From NCBI RefSeq assembly GCF_002834225.1, contig NZ_NNSR01000073.1, positions 1 to 64,000 on the forward strand: DNA of 64,000 nt, written 5' to 3'. Below are positions 32,716-42,008 of the stretch, in pieces; within the stretch, counting starts at the first letter, position 1; every line of letters begins with the position of its first letter. The translations under genes and the position numbers were made by a program. Source of the DNA: Ruminococcus bromii (lineage in GTDB: Bacteria; Bacillota; Clostridia; Oscillospirales; Acutalibacteraceae). The notes beneath the pieces are model-generated. The model had not been told where the DNA came from. It saw nothing but the letters and a program-made list of their open reading frames with translations, and made no database searches.

Positions 32716-34200
32716 TTACTTCTTTTCTTTCTTCTCTTTTGGTTTAACTTCTTTTTCAAAATTTACGGCATCGGCAACATCCTCTGTATCGAACTTATAG
32801 TCCTTACCGGGGAAAACTGCGTTGAGAACGATACCTGCGATTGAAGCAACTGCAAGCGGTGAAAGTGTGATTTCAGCACTGCCGATTGCAAAGCTTACCG
32901 TGTTGCTTGAAAGACCGAGCGCACAAACAAGAATAACTGCGGCAACGATAAGGTTACGGCTCTTTGTGAAGTCAACCTTGTTTTCAACAACATTTCTGAC
33001 GCCGATAGCGGAAATCATACCGTAAAGAACAAACGAAATACCGCCGATGATACAGCTTGGAATTGAACCGATAATTACCGAAACAATCGGGAAGAATGAT
33101 ACTGCAACGGCAAAGTAAGCGGCAATTCTTATTACTCTCGGGTCATAAACTCTCGTAAGAGCGAGAACGCCTGTGTTTTCACCGTATGTTGTGTTTGCAG
33201 GGCCGCCGAAAAGTGATGCAAGTGTTGTTGCAAGGCCGTCACCGACAAGAGTTCTGTGGAGTCCCGGATCTTTGATGTAGTTATTGCCTGTTGTTGAACT
33301 GATGGCGCAAATATCGCCGATATGCTCCATCATTGTAGCAAAAGCAATCGGAACAATGGCAATGATTGAAGATGCGATAAGCGCACCATTTGAGTAATCA
33401 ATACCGCCGAATACCGTTTTATCCCAGTGAATCGGAATTCCGATAAGACCCTCACTGCCGAAAATGTGACCTTTTGAGATGTTGTCACAAATTGTGTTCA
33501 GGCTTGTAAAGTCAAAAATCGGCTGATAAACACCGTTTGCGTCAGCACCGCCCGAGAAAAGCCACGGAACATTCTGAATAAGGTCGGGATTTGCCTGTGA
33601 AATGAAGTAAAGCACAAGACCTGTGCCGTAGGAGATGAGCAAGCCGAGTATAATCGGAATGATTTTAGCCATTCCCTTGCCCCAGATGTTGAATACAACA
33701 ATTACCGCAAGTGCAACAACAGCCAAAAACCAGTTTGTTGTGCAGTTTGAAACAGCCGACGGAGCAAGTCCAAGACCGATTGCAATGATAATAGGTCCCG
33801 TTACAACAGGCGGAAAAAATCTCATAACCTTTTCAATGCCCACCGCCTTGATAACTGCGGCAAGGATGAAGTAGATAAGACCTGCACACGCAACGCCAAG
33901 GCACGCATACGGGAGCATACTGTTAGGATCGTCGGGTGAAAGTGCCTTGATTGCGGCATAGCCTCCCAAAAAAGCAAAGGACGAGCCGAGGAAGGCAGGT
34001 ACTTTAAACTTTGTAATGCAGTGGAACAAAAGTGTTCCCAAGCCTGCCATAAGCAAAGTTGTTGAAATGTCAAGTCCCGTTAAAATCGGAACAAGGATTG
34101 TTGCGCCGAACATTGCAAACATATGCTGAACACCGAGAATTATCATCTTCGGTTTTCCGAGCTTGCGGGCATCATAAATTGCGCCGTTGTTTTTGTCCAT
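32716..34200 (-). CDS. Uracil/xanthine permease (NCS2 family)
   Basis: The 494-aa membrane protein has 14 predicted helices. The NCS2 signature regions are seen in LGVQHMFAMFGATILVP (residues about 23-39, with the His of the first helix) and the GPANTTYGENTGVLALTRVY stretch near the middle, where the Glu binds the base. It imports uracil or xanthine with protons. A Lys/Glu-rich tail (VKPKEKKEKK) ends it. I chose ATG 34200 after GAGGGA. A promoter is at 34259-34287; the leader contains a GGGTTT/AAACCC hairpin (34227-34248). Confidence 0.93.
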   Translation of the reverse strand: MDKNNGAIYDARKLGKPKMIILGVQHMFAMFGATILVPILTGLDISTTLLMAGLGTLLFHCITKFKVPAFLGSSFAFLGGYAAIKALSPDDPNSMLPYACLGVACAGLIYFILAAVIKAVGIEKVMRFFPPVVTGPIIIAIGLGLAPSAVSNCTTNWFLAVVALAVIVVFNIWGKGMAKIIPIILGLLISYGTGLVLYFISQANPDLIQNVPWLFSGGADANGVYQPIFDFTSLNTICDNISKGHIFGSEGLIGIPIHWDKTVFGGIDYSNGALIASSIIAIVPIAFATMMEHIGDICAISSTTGNNYIKDPGLHRTLVGDGLATTLASLFGGPANTTYGENTGVLALTRVYDPRVIRIAAYFAVAVSFFPIVSVIIGSIPSCIIGGISFVLYGMISAIGVRNVVENKVDFTKSRNLIVAAVILVCALGLSSNTVSFAIGSAEITLSPLAVASIAGIVLNAVFPGKDYKFDTEDVADAVNFEKEVKPKEKKEKK

Positions 34201-34258
34201 TAGAATTCCCTCTTTCTCATTTTCGGGTTTAAAATCTGTAAAAAACCCATTCCTGTTA

Positions 34259-34287
34259 ATTATACCCTTGCAAAGATATAAAAGCAA
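34259..34287 (-). promoter_or_regulatory. Promoter of the uracil/xanthine permease
   Basis: On the minus strand TTGCTT (complement of 34282-34287), 17 nt, TATAAT (complement of 34259-34264). The leader has a small stem at 34227-34248; no PyrR-type or purine riboswitch is seen. Confidence 0.65.
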
Positions 34288-34495
34288 TAACTTATTTTTA
34301 CAAAAACGAATTTCTTCTCTCTGTTTACACCCTTATCCGCTTTTCTGTCATTGCTTTTCGGATGAATTTTTGATATAATGAATACTACTGTTTAAATGCA
34401 TAAGTAAAATAATTTGTAATATTAGTTGTATTTTTAATACCTGTAATATTCATTACATTGTTTTGAACAACTATGTTTCAGGAGATATTATTGAA

Positions 34496-34642
34496 GTGAA
34501 TTATAAAGAAAAAAACAAAAACTTTTCTGCAATTGAATTGTTCGCAGGTGCAGGCGGACTTGCTTTGGGAATATCAAAAGCGGGATTTAATACCTTAGGA
34601 CTTGTTGAATTAAATAAAGATGCCGCAGACTTGGTTATCTGA
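34496..34642 (+). pseudogene. N-terminal fragment of a C5 DNA-cytosine methyltransferase
   Basis: A GTG-started 48-codon ORF after an AGGAGATATT site carries the SAM-binding motif I of C5 methyltransferases: SAIELFAGAGGLALGISKAG, then GLVELNKDAAD. The frame stops right after this, where motifs IV, VI and VIII should follow. The next 200 bases have no related coding sequence. It is the stump of a restriction-modification gene. Two TGTAATATT direct repeats upstream (34415 and 34442) might have been its control sites. Confidence 0.8.
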
Positions 34643-34726
34643 AAAAATTACAAATAATTACAAATGGTTACAATTTACAAAAATACAATTGAGCAGGGCT
34701 GATTATTATACACATTTTCCACATAG

Positions 34727-34746
34727 TTTTCAACAATTGTTGAAAA
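34727..34746. promoter_or_regulatory. 20-bp perfect palindrome
   Basis: TTTTCAACAATTGTTGAAAA reads the same on both strands. It lies between the methyltransferase fragment and the DUF885 gene, 65 bases before the latter's promoter. It could be an operator or part of an old transposon end. A TTTTCCACA site adjoins it (34715-34723). Confidence 0.45.
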
Positions 34747-34812
34747 AGAACGGCAATGCCTGTTGAGCGTTTCTACGGTTACTGCGAAAAAGAACAAAAA
34801 GAAAAATAATCA

Positions 34813-34842
34813 TTGAATAACAGCACGATAATATGTTATACT
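34813..34842 (+). promoter_or_regulatory. Promoter of the DUF885 lipoprotein gene
   Basis: TTGAAT (34813-34818), 18 nt, TATACT (34837-34842). The start would be near 34849, only about 25 nt before the ATG. Confidence 0.55.
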
Positions 34843-34873
34843 TTGGTAAACAATAACTTTTACGGAGGACAAA

Positions 34874-36667
34874 ATGAATAAAATTATAAATAAAAAGTCG
34901 CTCAAGGGTATGCTTGCTGTTATGCTGTGTGCCGTTATGGCTTTTTCTGTCTGTGCCTGTGATGTTGACTCTGACGCCGAACCGACAAAAACAGACGCAC
35001 AAATCCAGTTTGACAAATATTGTGACGATTTGTTTACGGAAGAACTCGAGGATGACGCACTTACCGCACATTTTGACATTTCAAATCCGTCGGACTACGG
35101 TCTGAAATATGACGAGGAGGACTACACCCTCGGTCATGTGTCCGATGAAGATACAAAGGAATCCTTTGATGAGCTGAAACAGGCAAAAAAGGATTTGGAG
35201 GAGTTTGACCGTTCGGGACTTACTTCCTCTCAAAAGCAAACCTATGACACACTTGCAAGCTACTTTGAAATTCAGCTTTCATATGAGGGAACAACAGAAT
35301 TGCAGAGCATTTTTGCACCGCAGTCGGGAATTGTTGCAAGCCTCTTTACAACTTTGTCAGAGTTTACTTTCTATGAAAAGGATGATACAGACCTCTACCT
35401 CGCTGTTTTGAAGGATACAAAACGCTATATGGACGAGTGCATTGCGTTCACAAAGAAACAGGCTGAGGACGGCTACTTTATGACAGAAGAAATTGCGAAG
35501 CAGTCAATTGATGAGTGTGAAAAGCATATCAAGAACGACAAGTCCGTGCTTGTTGATGAGTTCGAGTCGAGAATAAAATCACTCGGCCTTAGCGATTCCG
35601 AGAAAAAAACCGTTGTCGAAACCAACAAAAAGTATTTTGAAGAATACTACATTCCTGCCTTAAAAGCAGCAAAATCAGCACTTGAAAGTCTCAAAAAATC
35701 AGGCAAAAACGAAGAAGGTCTTTGCGGTTACGGTGAAATCGGCAAAAAGTATTATTCGGCAATTGTCAAAGACAAAACAAGCAGCAGTATGACTCCGAAA
35801 GAGCTTACTTCATATCTTACAAACAGCTTTACAAAGGTCGGAATGAGCATGAGCAATGTTTCGCAGGATGACTTGAGTAAATTTCAGGACTACAATCCCG
35901 ACTTTAAGGATGCCGACGAGGTGCTTGAATTTTTGATTGAGAATATCGAGGAGGACTTTCCGACTCCCGTTACAACCTCTTACACGGCAGATTATATGAG
36001 CGATTCCGCAAAGAGTGACAATGTGGTAGCGTACTATGTTCAGGGACGAATTGACGATACAAGCGTTAATATCATCAAAATCAACCCCGACTTTGCAAAT
36101 AAGGGTATGACTAAGGTGTACACAACCCTTGCCCATGAAGGTTATCCGGGTCATCTTTATCAGCTTACCGCATCAAATGCAAACAAGGATATCCCGAATG
36201 TACGCAAGATTTTAAGCTTTATGGGCGCAACCGAGGGTTGGGCGCAGTATGCCTCGAAATGTACGCTTGATTACCTTGATACAAGCGATGGCATTAAGAA
36301 GCTTATCTACGCAAATGATATTCTCGGCTATATTCTTTACTCCATGGTCGATGTCGGTGTGAACTACAACGGCTGGGATTATGAAAAAGTCAAGGAGTAT
36401 ATGTCAACGGCACTCGGTTCGGCCGACGATGAGAGTGTTACAGCCGCAACAAAAGAGGCGTATGACCTTGCCCGTTCAAATCCGGGTTATTTTCTCCCCT
36501 ATACCGTAGGATACCTCAAGATGATTGATATGCGTGAAACAGCCGAAAGCGAGCTTGGCTCAAGCTTTGACGCAAAGGATTATCACACCTTCATTATGAA
36601 TCTCGGAATCACAAGCATTGATGTCTATGAAAAAGCCCTTGATATGTGGCTTGAAAGCAAAAAGTAA
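34874..36667 (+). CDS. DUF885 family zinc-peptidase-like lipoprotein
   Basis: The 597-aa protein starts with a signal peptide and a lipobox ending at Cys29 (FSVCAC, residues 24-29), so it is probably a lipoprotein on the outer face of the membrane. HEGYPGH at 421-427 fits the HExxxGH-like metal motif of the DUF885 family, with Glu later in SFMGATEGWAQY acting as a possible third ligand. The family is related to M32-like peptidases, but its substrate is unknown. It has a GGAGGAC site, its own promoter, and is followed by the MATE gene with its own promoter. Confidence 0.88.
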   Translation: MNKIINKKSLKGMLAVMLCAVMAFSVCACDVDSDAEPTKTDAQIQFDKYCDDLFTEELEDDALTAHFDISNPSDYGLKYDEEDYTLGHVSDEDTKESFDELKQAKKDLEEFDRSGLTSSQKQTYDTLASYFEIQLSYEGTTELQSIFAPQSGIVASLFTTLSEFTFYEKDDTDLYLAVLKDTKRYMDECIAFTKKQAEDGYFMTEEIAKQSIDECEKHIKNDKSVLVDEFESRIKSLGLSDSEKKTVVETNKKYFEEYYIPALKAAKSALESLKKSGKNEEGLCGYGEIGKKYYSAIVKDKTSSSMTPKELTSYLTNSFTKVGMSMSNVSQDDLSKFQDYNPDFKDADEVLEFLIENIEEDFPTPVTTSYTADYMSDSAKSDNVVAYYVQGRIDDTSVNIIKINPDFANKGMTKVYTTLAHEGYPGHLYQLTASNANKDIPNVRKILSFMGATEGWAQYASKCTLDYLDTSDGIKKLIYANDILGYILYSMVDVGVNYNGWDYEKVKEYMSTALGSADDESVTAATKEAYDLARSNPGYFLPYTVGYLKMIDMRETAESELGSSFDAKDYHTFIMNLGITSIDVYEKALDMWLESKK

Positions 36668-36683
36668 ATTTTTGGTGATAATC

Positions 36684-36712
36684 TTGAATATTTTTTACAG
36701 GTATGATATAAT
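36684..36712 (+). promoter_or_regulatory. Promoter of MATE exporter
   Basis: TTGAAT (36684-36689), 17 nt, TATAAT (36707-36712). The start would be near 36719, giving a leader of about 112 nt. Confidence 0.65.
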
Positions 36713-36773
36713 TAACTCATTGATATGATAAATCTAATTGGTATGGATTTTTCTAAGATGTGATTCTTATTTT

Positions 36774-36812
36774 CGCCATACACTCATTATGGGTGTATGG
36801 CGATTTTTATTT
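36774..36812 (+). promoter_or_regulatory. Terminator-like hairpin inside the MATE leader
   Basis: CGCCATACAC (36774-36783) pairs perfectly with GTGTATGGCG (36793-36802), then ATTTTTATTTT. It lies downstream of the MATE promoter and upstream of the start codon, so it could act as an attenuator. A six-codon leader ORF (ATG at 36743) precedes it. Confidence 0.5.
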
Positions 36813-36830
36813 TACGCAAGGGGTGTTAAT

Positions 36831-38162
36831 ATGGGCGTTAAAACGGAAAACAAAATGGCTTATGAACCTGTCAACAAACTTATAATTCAAATGTCGGCAC
36901 CGCCGCTGATTTCAATGTTTTTTCAGTATTCATACAACCTTGTTGACAGTATGTTTGTTGCGGGGATAAATGAACAGGCACTTGCGGCAGTATCGCTTGC
37001 ATTCCCGATTACAACGCTTATGAATGCGTTGTCCGTGTGGATAGGTGTGGGTGTTAATGTTTTGATTGCAGGTTATTTGGGACAGAAAAATCAGCAAAAG
37101 GCAAATTCTGCAGCGGCTCTCGGAGTGGTAATTTCGGTAGTTGTCGGAGTGCTGATAAATTTCCTTTCGCTTTTCATAATAAATCCCTATTATTCAGCTT
37201 TTACGCAAAACAAAGAGATTTTTGAATACGGAATTGCGTATATGAGCGTCTGCGTTTTTATGCAGATACCAAATATGGTGCATATTGTAATTCAAAAAAT
37301 ACTTCAGGCAACAGGCAATATGATTGCTCCGATGTGGTTTCAAATTGCAGGTGTTGTATTCAATTTTGTGTTTGACCCTTTGCTCATTTTCGGCATAGGT
37401 CCGTTTCCGAAAATGGGTGTGGTCGGAGCTGCAGTTGCCACGGTTTTAGGCTATGTTGTTTCAACAATCATTGCGTTGATACAGCTGTTTCTTACAAAAC
37501 AAAAGGTTAAGCCGGTGTTTAAAAACTGCCTTGAACCGCAGATGATAAAGCTGATATTTTCCTACGGATTGCCCTCGTTTGTTATGAATGCGTTGGGAGC
37601 ATTCACCGTGAATTTTGCAAATATGTTTTTGGTGCGATATTCGGACACGGCGGTTGCATTTTTCGGAGCATATTTCAAGGTTCAGCAGTTGATTTTTATG
37701 ACGGTGAACGGACTAATTCAAGGCTGTTTGCCTATAATGCGGTTTAATTACAGAGCAAAAGAGCATGGTCGCCTTAAACAAGCAAATAAGAGCGGAACAA
37801 TTATCGCGACTGTTATGATGATTGTCGGTATGCTCTTGGTGCTGATTTTCCCGAAAGAGATATTGTTTTTGTTTTCGGCATCGGAAGAAATGTGTGCTTT
37901 TGGAGTGCCGGCAATGAGAATTATGTCACTCGGATTTGTGTTCAGCGGCTTTTCCGCAATGATTGCAACCTATGAACAGGCAACAGACAGTATTATGCCC
38001 GGCGTTGTAGTTCAACTGTTGCGACAGGGCGTGCTGTTAGTCCCCGTAATTTGGCTTTTAAACAGCACTGTTCAAATGACAGGCATATGGCTTGCGTTCC
38101 CAATTACAGAATTTGTCACATTCCTTGTTGCTGTTGTATTTGCAAAAATTAAAAATCATTGA
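36831..38162 (+). CDS. MATE-family multidrug/solute exporter
   Basis: The 443-aa protein has 12 hydrophobic helices in two similar halves, as in MATE exporters that use Na+ or H+ gradients. The N-terminus MAYEPVNKLIIQMSAPPLIS and QYSYNLVDSMFVAG are typical. I chose ATG 36831, after AAGGGG; upstream in-frame ATGs lie in the hairpin region. A bidirectional terminator follows at 38176. The substrate is unknown. Confidence 0.93.
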   Translation: MGVKTENKMAYEPVNKLIIQMSAPPLISMFFQYSYNLVDSMFVAGINEQALAAVSLAFPITTLMNALSVWIGVGVNVLIAGYLGQKNQQKANSAAALGVVISVVVGVLINFLSLFIINPYYSAFTQNKEIFEYGIAYMSVCVFMQIPNMVHIVIQKILQATGNMIAPMWFQIAGVVFNFVFDPLLIFGIGPFPKMGVVGAAVATVLGYVVSTIIALIQLFLTKQKVKPVFKNCLEPQMIKLIFSYGLPSFVMNALGAFTVNFANMFLVRYSDTAVAFFGAYFKVQQLIFMTVNGLIQGCLPIMRFNYRAKEHGRLKQANKSGTIIATVMMIVGMLLVLIFPKEILFLFSASEEMCAFGVPAMRIMSLGFVFSGFSAMIATYEQATDSIMPGVVVQLLRQGVLLVPVIWLLNSTVQMTGIWLAFPITEFVTFLVAVVFAKIKNH

Positions 38163-38175
38163 ATAAATAAAAATA

Positions 38176-38220
38176 ACAACCGCCAAAACCCGATATAATG
38201 GATTTTGGCGGTTGTTTGTT
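38176..38220. terminator. Bidirectional terminator
   Basis: AACCGCCAAAA (38178-38188) and TTTTGGCGGTT (38203-38213) form a perfect stem between the convergent MATE and GT-C-like genes. Confidence 0.85.
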
Positions 38221-38239
38221 ATTTAAAATATGTTTAATT

Positions 38240-39442
38240 TTAAATTGTTTTTGCAAAAACATTATCAGATGATTTTGCTCTGAAAATTGTTTTTACGAGC
38301 AGGAATGTTATATAAACATAAAGTGCGGTGCAGATGATTGCGGTCACCTTGAGGCTTACAAGCTCATAGGAGAACAGATAGTAGCAGTAGCCTCTCAGGC
38401 TTATAAGCGTTGACACAATCGGAAGCCACAAATGCTTTGCGCTTACTGCCACATAGACAACTAAAATAATGTCAAGCAGATAGCTGTAGCGTTCGTGCAT
38501 TGACGAAAGGAACATGATACAGGTGAAGACGGTCCACGCTGTTGTCAGAAGAAAAACTTCAATGTTCTTCAAATCAACCTTTTTATAGATGATAATGCAC
38601 ATCATAATTCCGAGTACGGCAATTGTGAGAAAGACCGAAAACTGCTTGAACAGATAATAATATGTCATATCGTTTCCGTCACACATAAGTGCGTAGAAGT
38701 TTGGACAGTTCATCTGAATAAGCTTTCCGTAGTCGGTCTGTTCAGCGTAGATTGTGATGATATCAATAAACGGTCTGCCCATAATAATTGCAGGCAGGCA
38801 CATTATCACATCAACCGCAGGAATTATAAAGAAATGAAGAATTGAAATTTTCTTTGTCGAAATCCAGTAATAAAGCAGAACGGGAAGGATGAACACGGTT
38901 TGCAGCTTGAATGCAAACGCAATGCCGGTGAACACAAACGATGCAATCGGCTTGTCTTTGTGCAAAAACAGGATTGCAAGAATTATAAACGAGGTGTAAA
39001 TTGAATCGCATTGCGCCCAAAACGATGAGTTAAAAATAACGGTTGCCGAAAGAAGTACGGCTGAGTAGGTGAGTATCGCTTTGAGCCGTCGGTTATTCTT
39101 TGCAAACGAACAAACAAGCATTGCGGTTGAAATTGCAAGTACAAAATCGAATATTATTGATACGATTTTGTACGCATACAGAGCATTTAGCGGCAAAAGA
39201 GTCATAAGATAGATTATGACTTGATACGGAATGTTGTAGTTGCCCACCTGAGCTGCAAGCCCCGTAAAATCATTATACTTGATAATGCCCCACCAAGGAT
39301 TCAGAAAGCTGTTAAAATCATCGCTTTGAAAATCCATTCCGCAAATTCTGATAAAAACAGCCAAAATTGTAATTGCACCGAGCAGGAATAAAAGAATATA
39401 TTTCTTGATAAAGCCGATTGCCTTACTTTCGATTTTTGTCAT
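38240..39442 (-). CDS. GT-C-type membrane glycosyltransferase-like protein
   Basis: The 400-aa protein has about ten membrane helices and a first-loop Asp pair (GMDFQSDDFNSFLNPWW, near residues 37-55), as in GT39/GT87-like mannosyltransferases. A short motif SFWAQCDSIYTSFIILAIL follows. Such proteins use polyprenol-linked sugars to glycosylate outer-surface targets. The substrate cannot be predicted. It follows trpS by 18 bases with a GGGAGAAG site, so it may be the last gene of that unit. Confidence 0.8.
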   Translation of the reverse strand: MTKIESKAIGFIKKYILLFLLGAITILAVFIRICGMDFQSDDFNSFLNPWWGIIKYNDFTGLAAQVGNYNIPYQVIIYLMTLLPLNALYAYKIVSIIFDFVLAISTAMLVCSFAKNNRRLKAILTYSAVLLSATVIFNSSFWAQCDSIYTSFIILAILFLHKDKPIASFVFTGIAFAFKLQTVFILPVLLYYWISTKKISILHFFIIPAVDVIMCLPAIIMGRPFIDIITIYAEQTDYGKLIQMNCPNFYALMCDGNDMTYYYLFKQFSVFLTIAVLGIMMCIIIYKKVDLKNIEVFLLTTAWTVFTCIMFLSSMHERYSYLLDIILVVYVAVSAKHLWLPIVSTLISLRGYCYYLFSYELVSLKVTAIICTALYVYITFLLVKTIFRAKSSDNVFAKTI

Positions 39443-39460
39443 TAATATAACTTCTCCCGA

Positions 39461-40459
39461 TTAAATAAATCCGATTTTCTTCATAACCTTGCCCATTGTG
39501 CGGCTGCTGATTTTAAGAGCGATTTCATCGGCTTTTCTGTAACAGCTTTCAAGGTATGCCTTGTCTGCAACAAGCTTTTCGTAGCGTTCGCGAATCGGAC
39601 GGAGTTCTTCAACAACTGCCTCGCCTACCGCAGTCTTGAAGTCGCCGTAGCCCTTGCCGTCAAAATCCCTTTCAATCTGCTCGTATGAAAGACCTGTAAC
39701 TGCGCTGTAAATTGCCATAAGGTTATTTACGCCGTCTTTGCCCTCAGCATAGCGAACCTTTGCCTCGCTGTCCGTAACGGCTCTCTTGAACTTCTTCATT
39801 ATAGCCTCGGGTGTATCAAGAAGATGTACACAGCCGTTTACATTTTCATCGGACTTGCTCATCTTTCTTGTCGGGTCCTGAAGACTCATAACCCTTGCGC
39901 CGTTCTTCGGAATGAAACCGTCCGGAATCTTGAACACATTGCCGTAAAGACCGTTAAAACGCTCCGCAATGTTTCTTGTAATTTCAATGTGCTGTTTCTG
40001 GTCTGCACCGACAGGCACTTTGTCAGCCTGATAGAGAAGAATGTCGGCAGCCATAAGTACGGGATATGTGAAAAGACCTGCGTTGATGTTGTCTGCGTGC
40101 TTTGCGGACTTGTCCTTAAACTGCGTCATTCTTGAAAGCTCACCGAACTGAGTGTAACAGCTGAGCGCCCATGCAAGCTCTGCGTGGGTGTGAACATGGC
40201 TCTGAATGAAGAAAAGACTTTTTTCAACATCAATGCCGCAAGCCATAATTGAAGCATAAGCGTCAATTATGTTTTTGCGCATAACGGCAGGAGTCTGTCT
40301 TACCGTGATTGTGTGCAGGTCTGCAAGAGCATAAATGCAGTTGTATTCGTTCTGCATTGTAACCCAGTTGCGAACCGCACCGAGATAGTTGCCGAGTGTA
40401 ATTGTTCCGCTGGGCTGTATTGCGCTGAATACAACCTCTTTTTTTGTCTGATTTTCCAT
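39461..40459 (-). CDS. trpS: Tryptophanyl-tRNA synthetase
   Basis: The 332-aa class I synthetase charges tRNA-Trp. The HIGH-equivalent is GTITLGNYLGAV (18-29), and KMSKS is at 199-203. PVGADQKQHIEITRNIAERF is also typical. ATG 40459 follows GGAGGAC. No T-box leader is seen; the gene follows the aminotransferase by 15 bases and is probably transcribed with it. Confidence 0.97.
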   Translation of the reverse strand: MENQTKKEVVFSAIQPSGTITLGNYLGAVRNWVTMQNEYNCIYALADLHTITVRQTPAVMRKNIIDAYASIMACGIDVEKSLFFIQSHVHTHAELAWALSCYTQFGELSRMTQFKDKSAKHADNINAGLFTYPVLMAADILLYQADKVPVGADQKQHIEITRNIAERFNGLYGNVFKIPDGFIPKNGARVMSLQDPTRKMSKSDENVNGCVHLLDTPEAIMKKFKRAVTDSEAKVRYAEGKDGVNNLMAIYSAVTGLSYEQIERDFDGKGYGDFKTAVGEAVVEELRPIRERYEKLVADKAYLESCYRKADEIALKISSRTMGKVMKKIGFI

Positions 40460-40474
40460 AATTGTCCTCCGTGA

Positions 40475-41659
40475 TTAAAGACTGTTTGCATACTCGCCGA
40501 GGATTTTAATTCCTCTTTCAAGCTGTTCGTCAGTCGGTGTTGAAAAGTTTATTCTGAAACTGTGGCAGGTTTCGTTTTCGTCAGTTAAAAAAGCATTGCC
40601 CGGAACTACGCAAACCTTTTTGAGAACGAGTTCCCTGCAGAATTTCGGCATATCAATATCCTCGGGCAGGTCGCACCATATGAAAAGACCGCCGTCAATT
40701 TTATGATAGGTTATTTTCGGTGCGCAGTATTTGTCAAGAAGCTCCATACAGAAGCTTGCTTTCTTTGTGTAGATTTCACGCAGCCTTGCAAGGTGAGCGT
40801 TGAAGTCGTACTTTGTGATAAATTCATCGCATACATACTGCGACCAAATATTAGTGTGAACATCGTTGCCCTGCTTGCACACAACAAGCTTTTGGAAAAT
40901 CGGCTTTGGTGCAATTGTGTAGGCAACACGCATACCCGGTGAAATTACCTTTGAGAACGAGCCTGCATAGATTACAATGCCGTCAGTATCAAGGCTTTTT
41001 ATGTTCGGAACATATTCGCCGCTGTAACGCAAATCGCCGTACGGGTTGTCCTCAATGATGAGAACGCCGTATTTTTTGGCAAGCTCATAAACTTTCTTAC
41101 GCTTTTCAAGGCTCATTGTAACACCCGAAGGATTTTGAAAATTCGGAATTGTGTAAATAAGCTTTGCGTTCGGATTGGCTTTTAAAGCCTCTTCAAGCTT
41201 TTCTGTGTTCATACCGTCAGGCTCAACCGGAACGCCCACGAGCTTTGCATTATAGCTTCTGAAGGTGTTGAGTGAACCGATGAACGACGGTGCCTCACAG
41301 ATTACAACCTCGCCCTCATTCACAAGAGCCTTTGAGCATAAATCCATAATCTGCTGTGCGCCTGTTGTGATGAGAATGTCGTCATTGTCAGAGCCTGTGT
41401 TATGCTCTTTTTTCATATATTCCGCAAGGTGCTTTCTCAGCGGAGCGTAACCCTCCGAAACGCTGTACTGCAAAACCGAAATAGGGTCTTCCGCAAGAAC
41501 CTTTGCCGATATTTCCGCAATCTCCTTTGTCGGAAAAGCATCGGGAGAAGGGTTGCCTGCCGAAAGCGAAACAACGCTTGGGTCAGCCGCATATTTAAAG
41601 ATTTCTCTTATTGCACTCGGCTTGAGGTTTGAAACCCTGTCGGAAAATTTGTATTCCAT
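40475..41659 (-). CDS. PLP-dependent aminotransferase, 2-aminoadipate aminotransferase-like
   Basis: The 394-aa fold-type I aminotransferase has the PLP lysine at K237 (YAGSFSKVISPGMRVAY), ITTGAQQ at the phosphate-binding loop (98-103), and IEDNPYGDLRY for cofactor contact (202-212). It resembles the stand-alone domain of MocR-like proteins, with no DNA-binding part. Substrate could be 2-aminoadipate, aromatic or branched-chain amino acids; nearby trpS makes aromatic amino acids possible but not certain. An AAAGGAG site precedes ATG 41659. Confidence 0.9.
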   Translation of the reverse strand: MEYKFSDRVSNLKPSAIREIFKYAADPSVVSLSAGNPSPDAFPTKEIAEISAKVLAEDPISVLQYSVSEGYAPLRKHLAEYMKKEHNTGSDNDDILITTGAQQIMDLCSKALVNEGEVVICEAPSFIGSLNTFRSYNAKLVGVPVEPDGMNTEKLEEALKANPNAKLIYTIPNFQNPSGVTMSLEKRKKVYELAKKYGVLIIEDNPYGDLRYSGEYVPNIKSLDTDGIVIYAGSFSKVISPGMRVAYTIAPKPIFQKLVVCKQGNDVHTNIWSQYVCDEFITKYDFNAHLARLREIYTKKASFCMELLDKYCAPKITYHKIDGGLFIWCDLPEDIDMPKFCRELVLKKVCVVPGNAFLTDENETCHSFRINFSTPTDEQLERGIKILGEYANSL

Positions 41660-42008
41660 AGTATATCTCCTTTAAAAATGATAAGGCTTTAAAAACTTCA
41701 TACCACACAATTTTATCACGAATTGCCTATATATTCAAGAAATTTAACGGCATATTTGCAATTTTGTTTTATTTGTTCCGATAAACTTTTTTAAAGGATT
41801 TTTTGATGTGAGAGAATTATCCTCCTCGAAAATTGTATTTTTTGTGCTTTTTGTATTGTTTTTAATGACTTTCTGTTGTATAATCTAAGTGATAATGTCC
41901 TTGTGCATCCAAAGCGTGGCTGAGGCAGACTTAAAAACAATATTTGCCGTGAGTAACCGGCAGCTTTATATAATTATTCTTCATTCGGGAGAGTTGGGAG
42001 AGAACACT
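41660..42008. other. Intergenic gap between aminotransferase and DHHW gene
   Basis: The 349-bp divergent gap is AT-rich and has no credible ORF. The only clear feature is the plus-strand promoter at 41856-41884. No strong minus-strand promoter for the aminotransferase was found. Confidence 0.5.
41856..41884 (+). promoter_or_regulatory. Promoter of DHHW gene
   Basis: TTGTTT (41856-41861), 17 nt, TATAAT (41879-41884). The leader would be about 118 nt. Confidence 0.6.

Noticed and set aside
34643..34873. Continuation of the methyltransferase in another frame
   Set aside because: None of the three forward frames shows motif IV (PCQ) or later motifs before the DUF885 gene.
40460..41720. T-box controlling trpS
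   Set aside because: No T-box sequence or leader terminator is present; trpS follows the aminotransferase gene by 15 bases.
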